This document shows, in pieces, positions 31,805-41,424 of a stretch of 64,000 bases of DNA. The first letter of the stretch is position 1, and each line of letters opens with the position of its first letter. This DNA is from Natronospira bacteriovora. GTDB lineage: Bacteria; Pseudomonadota; Gammaproteobacteria; Natronospirales; Natronospiraceae. A program made the position numbers and the translations under genes. The DNA lies in the NCBI RefSeq assembly GCF_030848495.1, contig NZ_JAVDDT010000002.1, positions 186,001 through 250,000 of the forward strand. Reading direction: 5' to 3'. Below the pieces are notes generated by a model that saw nothing but the letters and a program-made list of their open reading frames with translations, ran no database searches and was not told the DNA's origin.

Positions 31805-33157
31805 ATGGCGCGAAGGAATGACAGTGTGGAGGCAGTGCTTGCTGTCCTGGAACGGCGGGGCTGGATGCGGGCGGCGGCGCTGTGCGAGGCGCTGGGTCTG
31901 AGCCAGCCGACCCTGTCGCGGCGTCTGCGCCGGGCCGGGGCGGCCGTTTTGCGGTCGGGGGCCGGGCCCCGTACCCGTTACGCTGCCCGGCGGGGCTATG
32001 CCGGGGCGGGGAGCGCGCAGCCACTGTACGCCGTGGACGAGGCGGGTCGGGTGACGCATCTGGCCACCCTGCATGGCGTCGCCCCGAACGGCTTTTACCT
32101 GGAAGCGGGCGATCAATCGGCGTGGCTGCTCGGGGAAGACGGCCGAGGTGCCTATGACGATCTGCCGTATTTTCTCCAGGATCTTCGTCCCCAGGGCTTT
32201 CTTGGCCGGGAGATTGGTCGCTGGCTGGCGGATCGCTTTGCCTGGCCGGGTGATCCCCGCCAGTGGGATGCCGATACGGTAGCGCGTTTTCTACTGAGTT
32301 ACGGTGATGATGTGCCCGGTAATCTGTTGCTGGGCGACGAAGCCCTGGCGCGTTTTGAGCGGCGCCGGCCGTCGCCCGTGGCGGCTCGGGCGAGGGATTA
32401 TCCGGCGCTGGTTGAAAGGATCCTCGGCGAGGGAGAGCCGGGCTCGTCGGCGGGGGGCGAGCAGCCGAAGTTTGCGGCGTTTGTTCCCGACATCGGTCAT
32501 GTGCTGGTGAAGTTCTCCCCGGCCGGCGACAGTAGCGAGGTGCGGCGCTGGCAGGATCTGCTGGTGGCGGAATGGCATGCCCTTGAATGCCTTCGTGCCC
32601 ACGATCTGGCGGCCGCCACGGCTCGGCTGTATGACATTGACGGGCGAATCTATCTCGAGGTGGAGCGATTTGATCGCGTGGGCAGCCGTGGACGGCGCCC
32701 GAACCTGTCGCTGGAAGCGGTGGATGCCGAGTTCGTGGGCAGCCGACGTTCGTGGACGGAGTCGGCACAGCAACTGCACGAGGCCGGGTGGCTGGATTCG
32801 GATTCGCTGGAAAGAATTCGCTGGCTGGACCTGTTCGGTGCCTGGATCGAGAATTCGGATCGCCATCTCGGCAATCTCAGCCTGATGCCCGCTGATGATG
32901 GCTTTGTGCTGCATCCGGTCTATGACATGTTGCCCATGGCGCTTGCCCCGGTGCGCGGAGAGATTCGCGAGCCGGCATTTCGTATGCCTGTCGCATCCCG
33001 GCTGGGAGACGGCATGTCGCTCTGGCAGGCCACCGGGAAAGCGGCGGAAGCCTATTGGCAGGCCCTGGCCGACGAGCCCCGCCTGTCCGAGTCATTCCGG
33101 GCACTGGCGCAAGACCGTGCCCGGCAAATTCATGGCCTGTTACAGGGAAACGGCTGA
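31805..33157 (+). CDS. yjjJ: HipA-family kinase with N-terminal winged helix (YjjJ-like)
   Basis: A 450-residue protein with a helix-turn-helix at residues about 8-45 (RAAALCEALGLSQPTLSRRLRRAG), then a HipA kinase fold. The P-loop-like segment is SSAGGEQPKFAAF, the ATP Lys is in HVLVKFSP, the catalytic segment is WIENSDRHLGNLSL, and the metal segment is LHPVYDMLPM. The single-chain architecture and length match E. coli YjjJ (443 residues), annotated as a HipA-family toxin. There is no separate antitoxin; the fused helix-turn-helix may control expression through the CTATTCA repeats upstream. Confidence 0.82.
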   Translation: MARRNDSVEAVLAVLERRGWMRAAALCEALGLSQPTLSRRLRRAGAAVLRSGAGPRTRYAARRGYAGAGSAQPLYAVDEAGRVTHLATLHGVAPNGFYLEAGDQSAWLLGEDGRGAYDDLPYFLQDLRPQGFLGREIGRWLADRFAWPGDPRQWDADTVARFLLSYGDDVPGNLLLGDEALARFERRRPSPVAARARDYPALVERILGEGEPGSSAGGEQPKFAAFVPDIGHVLVKFSPAGDSSEVRRWQDLLVAEWHALECLRAHDLAAATARLYDIDGRIYLEVERFDRVGSRGRRPNLSLEAVDAEFVGSRRSWTESAQQLHEAGWLDSDSLERIRWLDLFGAWIENSDRHLGNLSLMPADDGFVLHPVYDMLPMALAPVRGEIREPAFRMPVASRLGDGMSLWQATGKAAEAYWQALADEPRLSESFRALAQDRARQIHGLLQGNG

Positions 33158-33185
33158 CAAGAAGCGGCCGGCCGATGATCTTGTC

Positions 33186-34208
33186 TTAAGGCACTATGAT
33201 GATACGGCCGTTCAGCTGACCTGATTGCAGGCACTCGATTGCCTTGGGCGCCTCTGATAAGGGGAAGGTCCTGGCCACGATCGGCGTCAATGTGCCGGCC
33301 TCGAGCATGTCACGCAGGATGTGCATGGCATCACGCTTTTCCATTGTCTCGAAGGCGGGCCAGGGCAGGTGGCGGTCGAACCGTGCCCACAGCATGAGCC
33401 CGAGAAAATACGGTATGCCGCCCAGGGTTCGGCGGCCTTTTTCTCCGTAGTGATCGTGGCCGATGATGATGATCGATCCATCGGGTCTGAGGATGCGTTT
33501 GCCGCTTGAGAGCGTAAGGGTGGATGCAACATCGATGATGAGGTCGATGTCCTGTTCAAGCGCGGTGACATCGTCTTGCGTGTAGTCGATAACCTTGTCG
33601 GCACCCAGCGACCGCATGTAGTCGAGTTTGCTTGGGTGATCCACGCCGATGACAAAGGCGCCGTTGGCCTTTGCCAACTGAATGGCGATGCTGCCCACGC
33701 CGCCGGCGGCACCGTTGACCACGATGCGCTGCCCCGGCTTTGTCCATAGGTGCTTGCGCAGGTTGACCAGGGCAATGGTGCCGGCCGTTGGTACCGATGC
33801 CGCCTTCTCGAAGGTGATGCCTTCGGGTTTGAGGGCCAATACGTGCTGAGGCACGCAGACGTATTCCGCGTAGGCGCCGCCATTGACCCATTGAATCCGG
33901 TCATGGGTTTCGCCGAACACCGCATCCCCGGGCCGGAACTCCGTCACCTCGTTTCCCACCGCCGTCACTTCCCCGGCCATGTCCAGACCGGGAATCGCTT
34001 GTTTCTGTCTTCTCAATCCGGCACCCATGATTCGCATGAGGCGGGGGTAGCCGGTGACGGCATGCCACACATCGGGATTGACCGAGGCGGCCCGCACCCG
34101 CACGAGCACTTCATCCGAAGCCGGTGTCGGGATGTCGACCTCGCGCAAACTCAGCACCTGGTCGGGAGAGCCGTAGCGATCCTGGATGATGGCTTGCATA
34201 CGCGTCAT
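33186..34208 (-). CDS. NAD(P)-dependent MDR-family oxidoreductase (quinone reductase-like)
   Basis: A 340-residue medium-chain dehydrogenase without the structural-zinc cysteines. It has a GroES-like N-terminus with PGLDMAGEVTAVG, and a Rossmann domain with VVNGAAGGVGSIAIQLAKANGA binding NAD(P)H. It resembles the NADPH:quinone reductase/zinc-independent group; the substrate is unknown. GAGG lies upstream of the ATG at 34208, so the longer in-frame starts are not used. Confidence 0.87.
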   Translation of the reverse strand: MTRMQAIIQDRYGSPDQVLSLREVDIPTPASDEVLVRVRAASVNPDVWHAVTGYPRLMRIMGAGLRRQKQAIPGLDMAGEVTAVGNEVTEFRPGDAVFGETHDRIQWVNGGAYAEYVCVPQHVLALKPEGITFEKAASVPTAGTIALVNLRKHLWTKPGQRIVVNGAAGGVGSIAIQLAKANGAFVIGVDHPSKLDYMRSLGADKVIDYTQDDVTALEQDIDLIIDVASTLTLSSGKRILRPDGSIIIIGHDHYGEKGRRTLGGIPYFLGLMLWARFDRHLPWPAFETMEKRDAMHILRDMLEAGTLTPIVARTFPLSEAPKAIECLQSGQLNGRIIIVP

Positions 34209-34356
34209 CTGAAACCTCACATGATCACTTTGGGGACGCGGCCTGCCTTGCAGCCGCACCTGAAGCATCTACCCTTGATGGTTCAGGGGCAATGCATGTG
34301 GCTGATCATAACGCTAACGGCACTCGATGTACCTGAGTGCCTTCAGGAGGTGGAGC

Positions 34357-35415
34357 ATGGCTGTAAAGCAGGGAATGGCGGGATTGCTGCTGTTGGCGCT
34401 GTTACTGGCGTGTGCGCCGGAGGAGACGGAAACCGACGAACGGCCGCGGGATGAGGCGGCCCCCAGCGGCAGCTGGGCGATCATGAGCGCGGTGCCGGAG
34501 GCGCGCACGGAAGTGAGTGTGACCACCGATGGTGAACGGGTGTACATGATTGGCGGCTTCCTGCCGCCAGTGGACGAGGACAGCGATGAACGCCCGCCGG
34601 CCGCCACGGACATGTTCGCCTGGTCGCCGGTGGAGGGCGAGTGGGAGAACCTGGGGCCGATTCCGGGCGGCACCCATCACGCGGGCTTCGTGCACGTGGA
34701 TGGCAAGCTCTACGTGGTGGGTGGCTATTACGACAACACCTTTGATCCGGCCGGCCATGTGTGGATCTATGACATCGCCGCCGATGCCTGGAGCGAGGGC
34801 ACGGCAATGCCCACGCCCCGCGGGGCCCTGGCCTATGCGGTCCTCGATGGGCGCATCCATACCATCGGCGGCACGGTGGCCGATGCGGCCGAGCATGATC
34901 ATGAGGGCCACACCACCGATGCACCGGACGATTCGGTCGGCACTCACGAGGTCTACGATCCGGCCACGGACAGCTGGGAGCGGCTCGCGCCCATGCCTAC
35001 TGCCCGCAATCATCATGTGGCCAAGGCGGTGGATGGTCGTGTCGTGGTGACCGCCGGCCGGGCCGGGCGCAATTTCACCATGACGGAAACCGAGATCTAC
35101 GATCCTTCTGACGATAGCTGGACGGAGGGTGCCCCGTTGCCCACCGGGCGCAGCGGCGTGGCGGCCGAGCGCCTGGGCGAATGGGTGTATGTCTTTGGTG
35201 GCGAGACCTTCGATGAAGGGGCGGCGCGTACCTTTGATGAAGTCGAGCGCTATCACATCGGCCTGGATCGCTGGGAATCCATGCCCGTCATGCCCACGGC
35301 CCGGCACGGCCTGGGTGCGGCCGTGGTGGACGAGGGCATCTGCGTGATCTCCGGCGGACCGGAGCCCGGCTACAGCTTCGGCACCGACAACGAGTGCTTC
35401 ATTCCTGTGGATTGA
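34357..35415 (+). CDS. Kelch-repeat lipoprotein
   Basis: A 352-residue exported lipoprotein (lipobox LLAC). Six Kelch-type blades are visible, each with a hydrophobic strand and a Gly pair: VYMIGGF, LYVVGGY, IHTIGGT, VVVTAGR, VYVFGGE and ICVISGG. The result is a beta-propeller on the periplasmic or outer-membrane surface. Acidic linkers are prominent. AGGAGG lies upstream of the ATG. The binding partner is unknown. Confidence 0.87.
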   Translation: MAVKQGMAGLLLLALLLACAPEETETDERPRDEAAPSGSWAIMSAVPEARTEVSVTTDGERVYMIGGFLPPVDEDSDERPPAATDMFAWSPVEGEWENLGPIPGGTHHAGFVHVDGKLYVVGGYYDNTFDPAGHVWIYDIAADAWSEGTAMPTPRGALAYAVLDGRIHTIGGTVADAAEHDHEGHTTDAPDDSVGTHEVYDPATDSWERLAPMPTARNHHVAKAVDGRVVVTAGRAGRNFTMTETEIYDPSDDSWTEGAPLPTGRSGVAAERLGEWVYVFGGETFDEGAARTFDEVERYHIGLDRWESMPVMPTARHGLGAAVVDEGICVISGGPEPGYSFGTDNECFIPVD

Positions 35416-35469
35416 GCCTGGTGAGGCCGGTGTTGGGGGCAGGTGGCGGTTCCTGCGGGATGGGGCGGC

Positions 35470-35787
35470 TCAGCGGTAGGGACGGAACCATTTCGGCCGC
35501 TGGGGGCGTAGCCCCATGCCGCCCAGAATGAGAAACAGCAGGCCCAGCAGAACCACCACAATGCCCCAGACATCGGCTTCCTCCATCAGGCCCAGCACCC
35601 CGGTATAGATCAGGGTGCCGCCAATGCCCAGGCTGGCCAGCACCAGCAGGGCGACGAAGAGCAGGGGCATGGGGTGATGTCGCACCGAGCCATTGCTGCG
35701 CATGGCATAGCCTTTCTCGGCTCGACACTTGGGGCAGACGACGACGCTGTCGTCAATTTCCGTCTGGCAATAAGGACACTGTTCCAT
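35470..35787 (-). CDS. Zinc-ribbon membrane protein
   Basis: A 105-residue protein. The N-terminal zinc ribbon CPYCQTEIDDSVVVCPKC is followed by two membrane helices (LLFVALLVLASLGIGGTLIYTGVLG and WGIVVVLLGLLFLILGGMGL) and a short basic tail. The start is set at the ATG just before the ribbon. The next gene upstream on the same strand is a diguanylate cyclase, 43 bp away. Function is unknown. Confidence 0.75.
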   Translation of the reverse strand: MEQCPYCQTEIDDSVVVCPKCRAEKGYAMRSNGSVRHHPMPLLFVALLVLASLGIGGTLIYTGVLGLMEEADVWGIVVVLLGLLFLILGGMGLRPQRPKWFRPYR

Positions 35788-35830
35788 GCCTGCATTGTGT
35801 CGGGATGGGAATCGCTTGTCCAACGCTCGC

Positions 35831-37468
35831 CTAGCGATACGGCTTCGTCAGCCGTTCATCGCCCTGGGTAACGATGACCACTCGGTTACGGCCTTGCTTC
35901 TTCGCGTCGTAGCATGCCGTGTCGGCGGCATCAAGGATATCCAGGGCGTCACCACTGTTTGGCCCGAGCTCCACCAGCCCGGCACTGACGGTGACGTGAA
36001 ATTGCCGTAGCTCCCAGCGAAAACGGAAGTTCTCGACGTGGCGGCGAAGTTTCTCCACGATGCCGGTGGCCGCATCCAGCGGGCAGTGACTGAGAATGAT
36101 GGCGAATTCGTCGCCACCGAGGCGGGCAAGGATGTCGCCCTCGCGCAGATTCGAGCGAATGACATCGGAGATATTCATGAGAAAGACATCACCGGCCCGG
36201 TGGCCGCAGGTGTCGTTGATCGCCTTGAAACCATCCAGGTCAATGAAGCAAAGCACATGACGTGTCTGGTCATCATGAGCGCTGGCAATGGTCTGATCAA
36301 GACGACGAGAAAAGGCCCGCCGGTTTAGCAGGCCGGTCAGGGCATCGTGAGTGGCTTCATGGGCGAGCGCTTCCACCTGGCTGCGTTCTTCGGAAGTGTC
36401 TTCCACCACCAGAACATAAGGGCCATGCTGATTCTTTTCCGTCAGACTGAAAGTGAAGCGCAACCACATCGGCGAGTCATCATTGCGAAGATGCTGGCGC
36501 TCCACGATGCTTCGATTGCTGGATGAATCGTATTGATCCCGAACGATCCCGATATCGATCGGCTCCTCTCGATTGCCGGGCATCGAAGAGAGCCGGGAAT
36601 CCACCAGCATGGTGGAAGGGTAGTCAAGAATGTCACACAGGCGACTATTCACATATCGAATGATGCCGCGATCATCCACGATGGCCATGCCGACGCCGGC
36701 ATGTTCCAGTGTTGCCCGAAGCTCCTGTTCCGAGTCACTCAGGCGTCTGGCCGCCCAGCGGAAGAGCATCATGGTGATCAGGGCCACCAGCAACAGAGCC
36801 AGTGCGACAGTAATGAACAGGCTGCGGGTCACTTCCCGGTCTACCTGGCCCAGTGTTCGGAGAAAGGCTGTTTCCTTTTCGCGCAGCACTTGTCGGGTCT
36901 CGCCAAGGCTGGCAAGAATTTCGGCCTGTCGCTCTTCGGCGGCGGCTGCGGTCTGTGGCGGTTGACTCAGGGCTTCCAGATACAGGATGTGTTCATCGGT
37001 GGCACGCCAGATGGACGCGGCCTGGCGAAAATGGGAAACGTTCTGAAAGTAACGAAACATCCAGATCAGGCGGGGGATATCATCTTCATGGCTGCCGCCT
37101 TGTTCGAAGCCCTGCCAGGCGCGCTCAAGATCAACGGGTTCCCGCTCCAGGCTCAGGCGGGCCTGCATGTAACCCGCCGGGCCCGCAATCGCTTCCCGTG
37201 CCTGTTCCAGCATTTCGGGCTCCCCGGTCCTGGCGTAAACACTCAGCGCATGCAAGGCATCTTCCTTGCCCTTGGACCAATGGCTCTCGCTGGTGGCGTA
37301 GGCACGCAGGGCTGATTTCGTCTCCAGCAGACCCCAGCTTGCGCCAAGAGCCAGAATCAGGAGCACAACAATGCCGCCCAGGCCACTGATCATCAGCTGC
37401 CTGGTATTTGATCCTCCGCCCTGGATCCATCCCCCTGGTGGCTTGTTAGCCGTCAGCCATCGGCGCAT
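35831..37468 (-). CDS. Membrane PAS-GGDEF diguanylate cyclase
   Basis: A 545-residue protein with membrane helix 1 near residues 25-47, a periplasmic helical region, helix 2 near 215-237, a PAS domain (LEHAGVGMAIVDDRGIIRYVN) at about 250-365, and GGDEF at the C-terminus. DLDGFKAIND and RLGGDEFAIIL are intact, and the I-site REGD lies five residues before GGDEF, so it should make c-di-GMP under product inhibition. GGAG lies upstream of the ATG. It is divergent from the M20 peptidase gene, with a 250-bp gap that holds both promoters. Confidence 0.92.
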   Translation of the reverse strand: MRRWLTANKPPGGWIQGGGSNTRQLMISGLGGIVVLLILALGASWGLLETKSALRAYATSESHWSKGKEDALHALSVYARTGEPEMLEQAREAIAGPAGYMQARLSLEREPVDLERAWQGFEQGGSHEDDIPRLIWMFRYFQNVSHFRQAASIWRATDEHILYLEALSQPPQTAAAAEERQAEILASLGETRQVLREKETAFLRTLGQVDREVTRSLFITVALALLLVALITMMLFRWAARRLSDSEQELRATLEHAGVGMAIVDDRGIIRYVNSRLCDILDYPSTMLVDSRLSSMPGNREEPIDIGIVRDQYDSSSNRSIVERQHLRNDDSPMWLRFTFSLTEKNQHGPYVLVVEDTSEERSQVEALAHEATHDALTGLLNRRAFSRRLDQTIASAHDDQTRHVLCFIDLDGFKAINDTCGHRAGDVFLMNISDVIRSNLREGDILARLGGDEFAIILSHCPLDAATGIVEKLRRHVENFRFRWELRQFHVTVSAGLVELGPNSGDALDILDAADTACYDAKKQGRNRVVIVTQGDERLTKPYR

Positions 37469-37718
37469 TTCCGCTCCTCCATGCGGCGGGCTTTTCCCTT
37501 GTCATTTCCGAGCATAGCAGTGCGGCTCGAGCGCAATTGGGAAACAGCAGGCCGTTTGACCCGGGAAATGATGCCGTTCGCTCCTGATGCTTTTTTCCCT
37601 GAAATGACCGCTCGGCGTGGGATGAGGCGCTCAGGACGCTGCATGAAATCGGATTGAACTGTCCGCGGGAGCAGGTCACTATGTCTGGCATTGATCAAGT
37701 GGCGGATGGAGAGGAACG

Positions 37719-39110
37719 ATGAATCGGATGCTTTTGGCAATGTTGTTGATGGTGATCGCGCTGCTGGTGTTGGCTTGCGATGACGCCACGGAGATGGACG
37801 CCGGAGAGGCGCCCGATCTTCAGGCTGACGAGCGGACGGATGCCCGGACCGAGGCGGGTCTGGACATTCTTGGTGAGGACATGCTGGCCATGATCGAGGC
37901 CATCAATCCGCAGGTGATCGAGTGGCGCCGGCATTTTCACGAGTTTCCCGAGCTTTCCAATCGAGAGTTCGAGACGGCCGCCAAGATTGCCGAGCATCTG
38001 AACGCCCTGGGCATGGAGGTACAGACCGGTGTGGCCCATACCGGTGTGGTGGGCATTCTGCGTGGCGAGCGGGACGGCCCGGTGGTCGGGCTGCGGGCGG
38101 ATATGGACGCCCTGCCAGTGCCCTCAAGAGTGGATCTGCCGTTCTCGCCCTCGGTCACGGGTGAGTTCAATGGCGAGGAAGTGCCGGTGAGCCATGCCTG
38201 CGGTCATGACGCGCATATGGCCATTCTCATGGGCGTGGCCGAAGTCATGGCGGCCCATCGCGAGCAGATCCCCGGCACGGTGAAGTTCATCTTCCAGCCC
38301 GCCGAGGAAGGCCCGCCGGAAGGCGAGGAGGGCGGTGCCGAGCTGATGGTGAAGGAGGGCGTGCTCAAGAACCCGGACGTGGACGCGGTGTTTGCCCTGC
38401 ACATCATCTCCACCCAGGAACTGGGCACGGTCGAGATCCGCGAAGGCGGCATGTGGGCCAGCGTGGATGATTTTCGTATCACCGTGAAGGGCAAGCAGTC
38501 TCACGGTGCCTATCCCTGGCAGAGCGTGGACCCGATCGTGACATCGGCCCAGATCATCAATTCCCTGCAGACGGTGGTCAGCCGCAATCACAATGTGGTC
38601 GAGCATCCGGCGGTGGTGACCATTGGCCGCATTCGCGGCGGGGTGCGCTCCAACATCATCCCGGAGGAAGTGGAGATGATCGGCACCATCCGCGCCCTGG
38701 ACCCGGAGGCCCGCCTGGTCATAAAGGAACGGGTCCGAACCATTGCCACGAAGACGGCCGAGTCCATGGGCGCCACGGCCGAGGTGGAGATTCCCATGTC
38801 CATCCATTACCCGGTCACCATGAATGATCCCGGTCTGACCCGCGCCATGCGCCCGGTACTGGAATCCGTGATTGGTGCCGAAAATGTTCGCGAGGCCCTG
38901 CCGGTGACCGGCGCGGAGGATTTTTCCTTCTTCTCGCGGGAAGTACCGGGCCTGTACCTGCGCCTGGGTGGCCGGCCGGCGAATGTCTCCCGGGAAGAGG
39001 CCCCCGATCACCACACGCCGGAGTTCCATATTGATGACAGCCGCCTGGACGTGGGCGTTCGGGTCATGACCGCCATGGCCCTGGCCTATCTGCGTGGAGA
39101 GGAGTCGTGA
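37719..39110 (+). CDS. M20-family amidohydrolase/peptidase, lipoprotein
   Basis: A 463-residue exported enzyme (lipobox LVLAC, acidic linker). The M20D fold has the metal ligands in VSHACGHDAHMAI, the catalytic Glu in FQPAEEGPPEG, and a late His in APDHHTPEFHID (overlapping the end). Relatives are aminoacylases and hippurate hydrolases that remove acyl groups from amino acids. Its location on the membrane suggests scavenging of peptides or N-acyl amino acids. Its last 25 bp overlap the convergent TPR-GGDEF gene. Confidence 0.88.
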   Translation: MNRMLLAMLLMVIALLVLACDDATEMDAGEAPDLQADERTDARTEAGLDILGEDMLAMIEAINPQVIEWRRHFHEFPELSNREFETAAKIAEHLNALGMEVQTGVAHTGVVGILRGERDGPVVGLRADMDALPVPSRVDLPFSPSVTGEFNGEEVPVSHACGHDAHMAILMGVAEVMAAHREQIPGTVKFIFQPAEEGPPEGEEGGAELMVKEGVLKNPDVDAVFALHIISTQELGTVEIREGGMWASVDDFRITVKGKQSHGAYPWQSVDPIVTSAQIINSLQTVVSRNHNVVEHPAVVTIGRIRGGVRSNIIPEEVEMIGTIRALDPEARLVIKERVRTIATKTAESMGATAEVEIPMSIHYPVTMNDPGLTRAMRPVLESVIGAENVREALPVTGAEDFSFFSREVPGLYLRLGGRPANVSREEAPDHHTPEFHIDDSRLDVGVRVMTAMALAYLRGEES

Positions 39111-41251
39111 TCGGTCTGATCCATCGGGGTTTGGGCCTTGTGTGATTGGGAAGGCCCAGTGATGGTCATGTGATCGACCTGGCTCTGCTCCACGGCCGCG
39201 GCCAGGTCGTTGCTCAGCTGATCTCGAATTGTCTCGTAGGGGCAGTTTAGACCGAGGATGCCGATGGCCCTGTTTCGGCCGTGGGTCTTGCCGATGTAGA
39301 GGGCCATGTCGGCGATGTGCAGGGCCTTTTCCCAGTCGATGTCGTCTTCGGGGACGCCGGCAAACGGTAGCTGGATGAAACCGCCGGTGGCGGTAACCTG
39401 TATGCGGCGATCATCGTAGATGATCGGCTCTTCAGCGATCACGTTCAGCATCTTCTGCACATGGTCGGGCAGGGCATCGGGGCTCATGTTGCGCAGAAAC
39501 AGCAAAATCTCCTCGCCGCCCCAGCGAATCACCATGTCGGATTCGCGCGTGACTGATTTCAGCCGCCGTGCCAGTTCCTTGAGCACGACGTCTCCGCCGG
39601 CATGGCCGTGTCGATCATTGATGCGTTTGAAGTAGTCCACGTCCAGCAACAGCAGGGCGTCGGGATGGGCCTGGGCCCGGCGCTCGATTCCGCTGCGCCC
39701 GCGCTTCTGCATTTCCTTCTGGAAGGATCGACGGTTGAGCAGGCCGGTGAGGGTATCGTGGACGGATTGATACTCAAGCTTGCGGTTGGCCACGGTCAGG
39801 CGCAGGTTGGCCCGGCGGGCGGCCCGGTAGGCCTGCCAGAGCAGGATCAGGCTCAGAACGACCACGGCCACGAACAGGATGGTGATGCGTTGTTGCAGGC
39901 GGCTGTTTTCAATGACCCGTTCCTGCAGCTCATTGCGTTGTTCCAGCAGTTCGATCTGCGTGGCCTGTTCCCGGGTTTCGTAACGGATCTGCAGTTCGTT
40001 CAGGCTCTTGTCCCGTTCCGACTGGAACAGCTCGGCATTCATGTCCCGTTGTTCGATCAGGGTATCAATGGCTTCGTCGAGGTAGCCGGCCGCCCGGTAA
40101 GCATCGGCCACATAGCCGAGCAGGTCGGCCATGTCTGCCTGACCGTAGAAGGCTTCCAGTTCGCTGCGGGCCGCTTCCATGTCGGCAATCGATTCACTGC
40201 CGGCGCCCTGCATGATCGCCAGATAGGCCAGATTGAATTCGAGCAGGGGGCGAGTGGATTCATTTTCCAGTTCCAGGGCCATGTCCAGAGCACGTTCCAG
40301 CGTCTGCGTGGCGGCTGAATAGTCTTGCATCTGAATCTGGGCGGAGCCGATGTTGTTCAGGCTGGTGAGAACAATGCCCGGACGATCCAGGCGTTCAGCC
40401 CATTGAATGGCTTCCTCATGAACGCCGATGGAGGCTTCATGATCTTCCATCTGGCCGAAGATGTAGCCCTTGAGCAGAAAGAACTCAGGAAGGTACATCT
40501 GATAATCGAGTTCCTGCATCTCCCGGATGCCGCGTTCGGCCATCTGCAGGGCCTGATCGAAATTCCTCAATTCGGCCTGCAACTGGGCAATCTGGTAGTT
40601 GAGGAACTGCCGCCGTACCTGAGTGCGTTCATCATCGGTTTCCCGAACGGCGTCATAGGCCGCGAGAAAATGCGACAGTGCTTCCTCGTACTGGCTGTGC
40701 GAGCGCAATAGCCGCGCGGTGAGCGTGTGGGCGTAGTAACGGATTCGGGGTGAGCGGACGTCCGGCAGCAGTGTTTCCAGGCGCGGGACGTGCACCATGG
40801 CTTCCTTGCTGTCATCCATCCGCCAGAGCAGTTCGATCTGAAAGGCCTTGGCCTCGGCCAGGGTATCTGTCTGTCCGCTGCGACGGGCCAGTGTCAGCAG
40901 TTCGTCCTGCATGGCCACTGCGCGCTCATTGTCCTCAGCCGTTGCCGAGTCGAGCATTCGGTAACCCAGGGCTCGCACCCGGGTGGCCACCGGGGTATCA
41001 GAGCCCATGTCGCCGATGATTGCCTCCAGTACCTCGGCACGCTCTTCCGCCGTGGCGGAGAACAGGCTGATGTACTGATCCAGCCGCTTTTCCAGTTCGG
41101 CGTCGACTTCCGGGATGTCAGCCGCGGTCATGGTGGAAAGCAGAAGCAGGGGCAGCAACAGACTGGCGGTGATGCGCGGGAATATGGAAAATCGCTGGCT
41201 TGGCCCGGTCTGGCTGGTCAAAATCGTTTGCTCGCGTCTGTGAAATTGCAT
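39086..41251 (-). CDS. TPR-repeat membrane diguanylate cyclase
   Basis: A 721-residue protein. A signal or anchor helix near residues 28-45 precedes about eight TPR-like helical pairs in the periplasm. A membrane helix (ITILFVAVVVLSLILLWQAY) near residue 470 and a C-terminal GGDEF domain follow. The signature is GGEEI, where the final residue is usually Phe; DVDYFKRIND is intact and RESD forms an I-site. Activity is likely but not certain. The protein resembles the two-helix TPR sensor cyclases. The 170-bp gap upstream has no other gene. Confidence 0.88.
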   Translation of the reverse strand: MQFHRREQTILTSQTGPSQRFSIFPRITASLLLPLLLLSTMTAADIPEVDAELEKRLDQYISLFSATAEERAEVLEAIIGDMGSDTPVATRVRALGYRMLDSATAEDNERAVAMQDELLTLARRSGQTDTLAEAKAFQIELLWRMDDSKEAMVHVPRLETLLPDVRSPRIRYYAHTLTARLLRSHSQYEEALSHFLAAYDAVRETDDERTQVRRQFLNYQIAQLQAELRNFDQALQMAERGIREMQELDYQMYLPEFFLLKGYIFGQMEDHEASIGVHEEAIQWAERLDRPGIVLTSLNNIGSAQIQMQDYSAATQTLERALDMALELENESTRPLLEFNLAYLAIMQGAGSESIADMEAARSELEAFYGQADMADLLGYVADAYRAAGYLDEAIDTLIEQRDMNAELFQSERDKSLNELQIRYETREQATQIELLEQRNELQERVIENSRLQQRITILFVAVVVLSLILLWQAYRAARRANLRLTVANRKLEYQSVHDTLTGLLNRRSFQKEMQKRGRSGIERRAQAHPDALLLLDVDYFKRINDRHGHAGGDVVLKELARRLKSVTRESDMVIRWGGEEILLFLRNMSPDALPDHVQKMLNVIAEEPIIYDDRRIQVTATGGFIQLPFAGVPEDDIDWEKALHIADMALYIGKTHGRNRAIGILGLNCPYETIRDQLSNDLAAAVEQSQVDHMTITGPSQSHKAQTPMDQTDHDSSPRR

Positions 41252-41424
41252 CAAGTCTACGCTAATTGCCGGTTCCGGGCTAAGCGGGGGTCGGTCGGCC
41301 CCAGCTGAGTGGTCGCGCTTAAGGGACGAGTGGCTTGAAAGGTATCGAGACAGCGATATGCTTTGTCGCGTTTGGGTTGATCGAACCTTGGCGCCAAGTT
41401 CAGGCGTAACAAAACGATGTCGGC

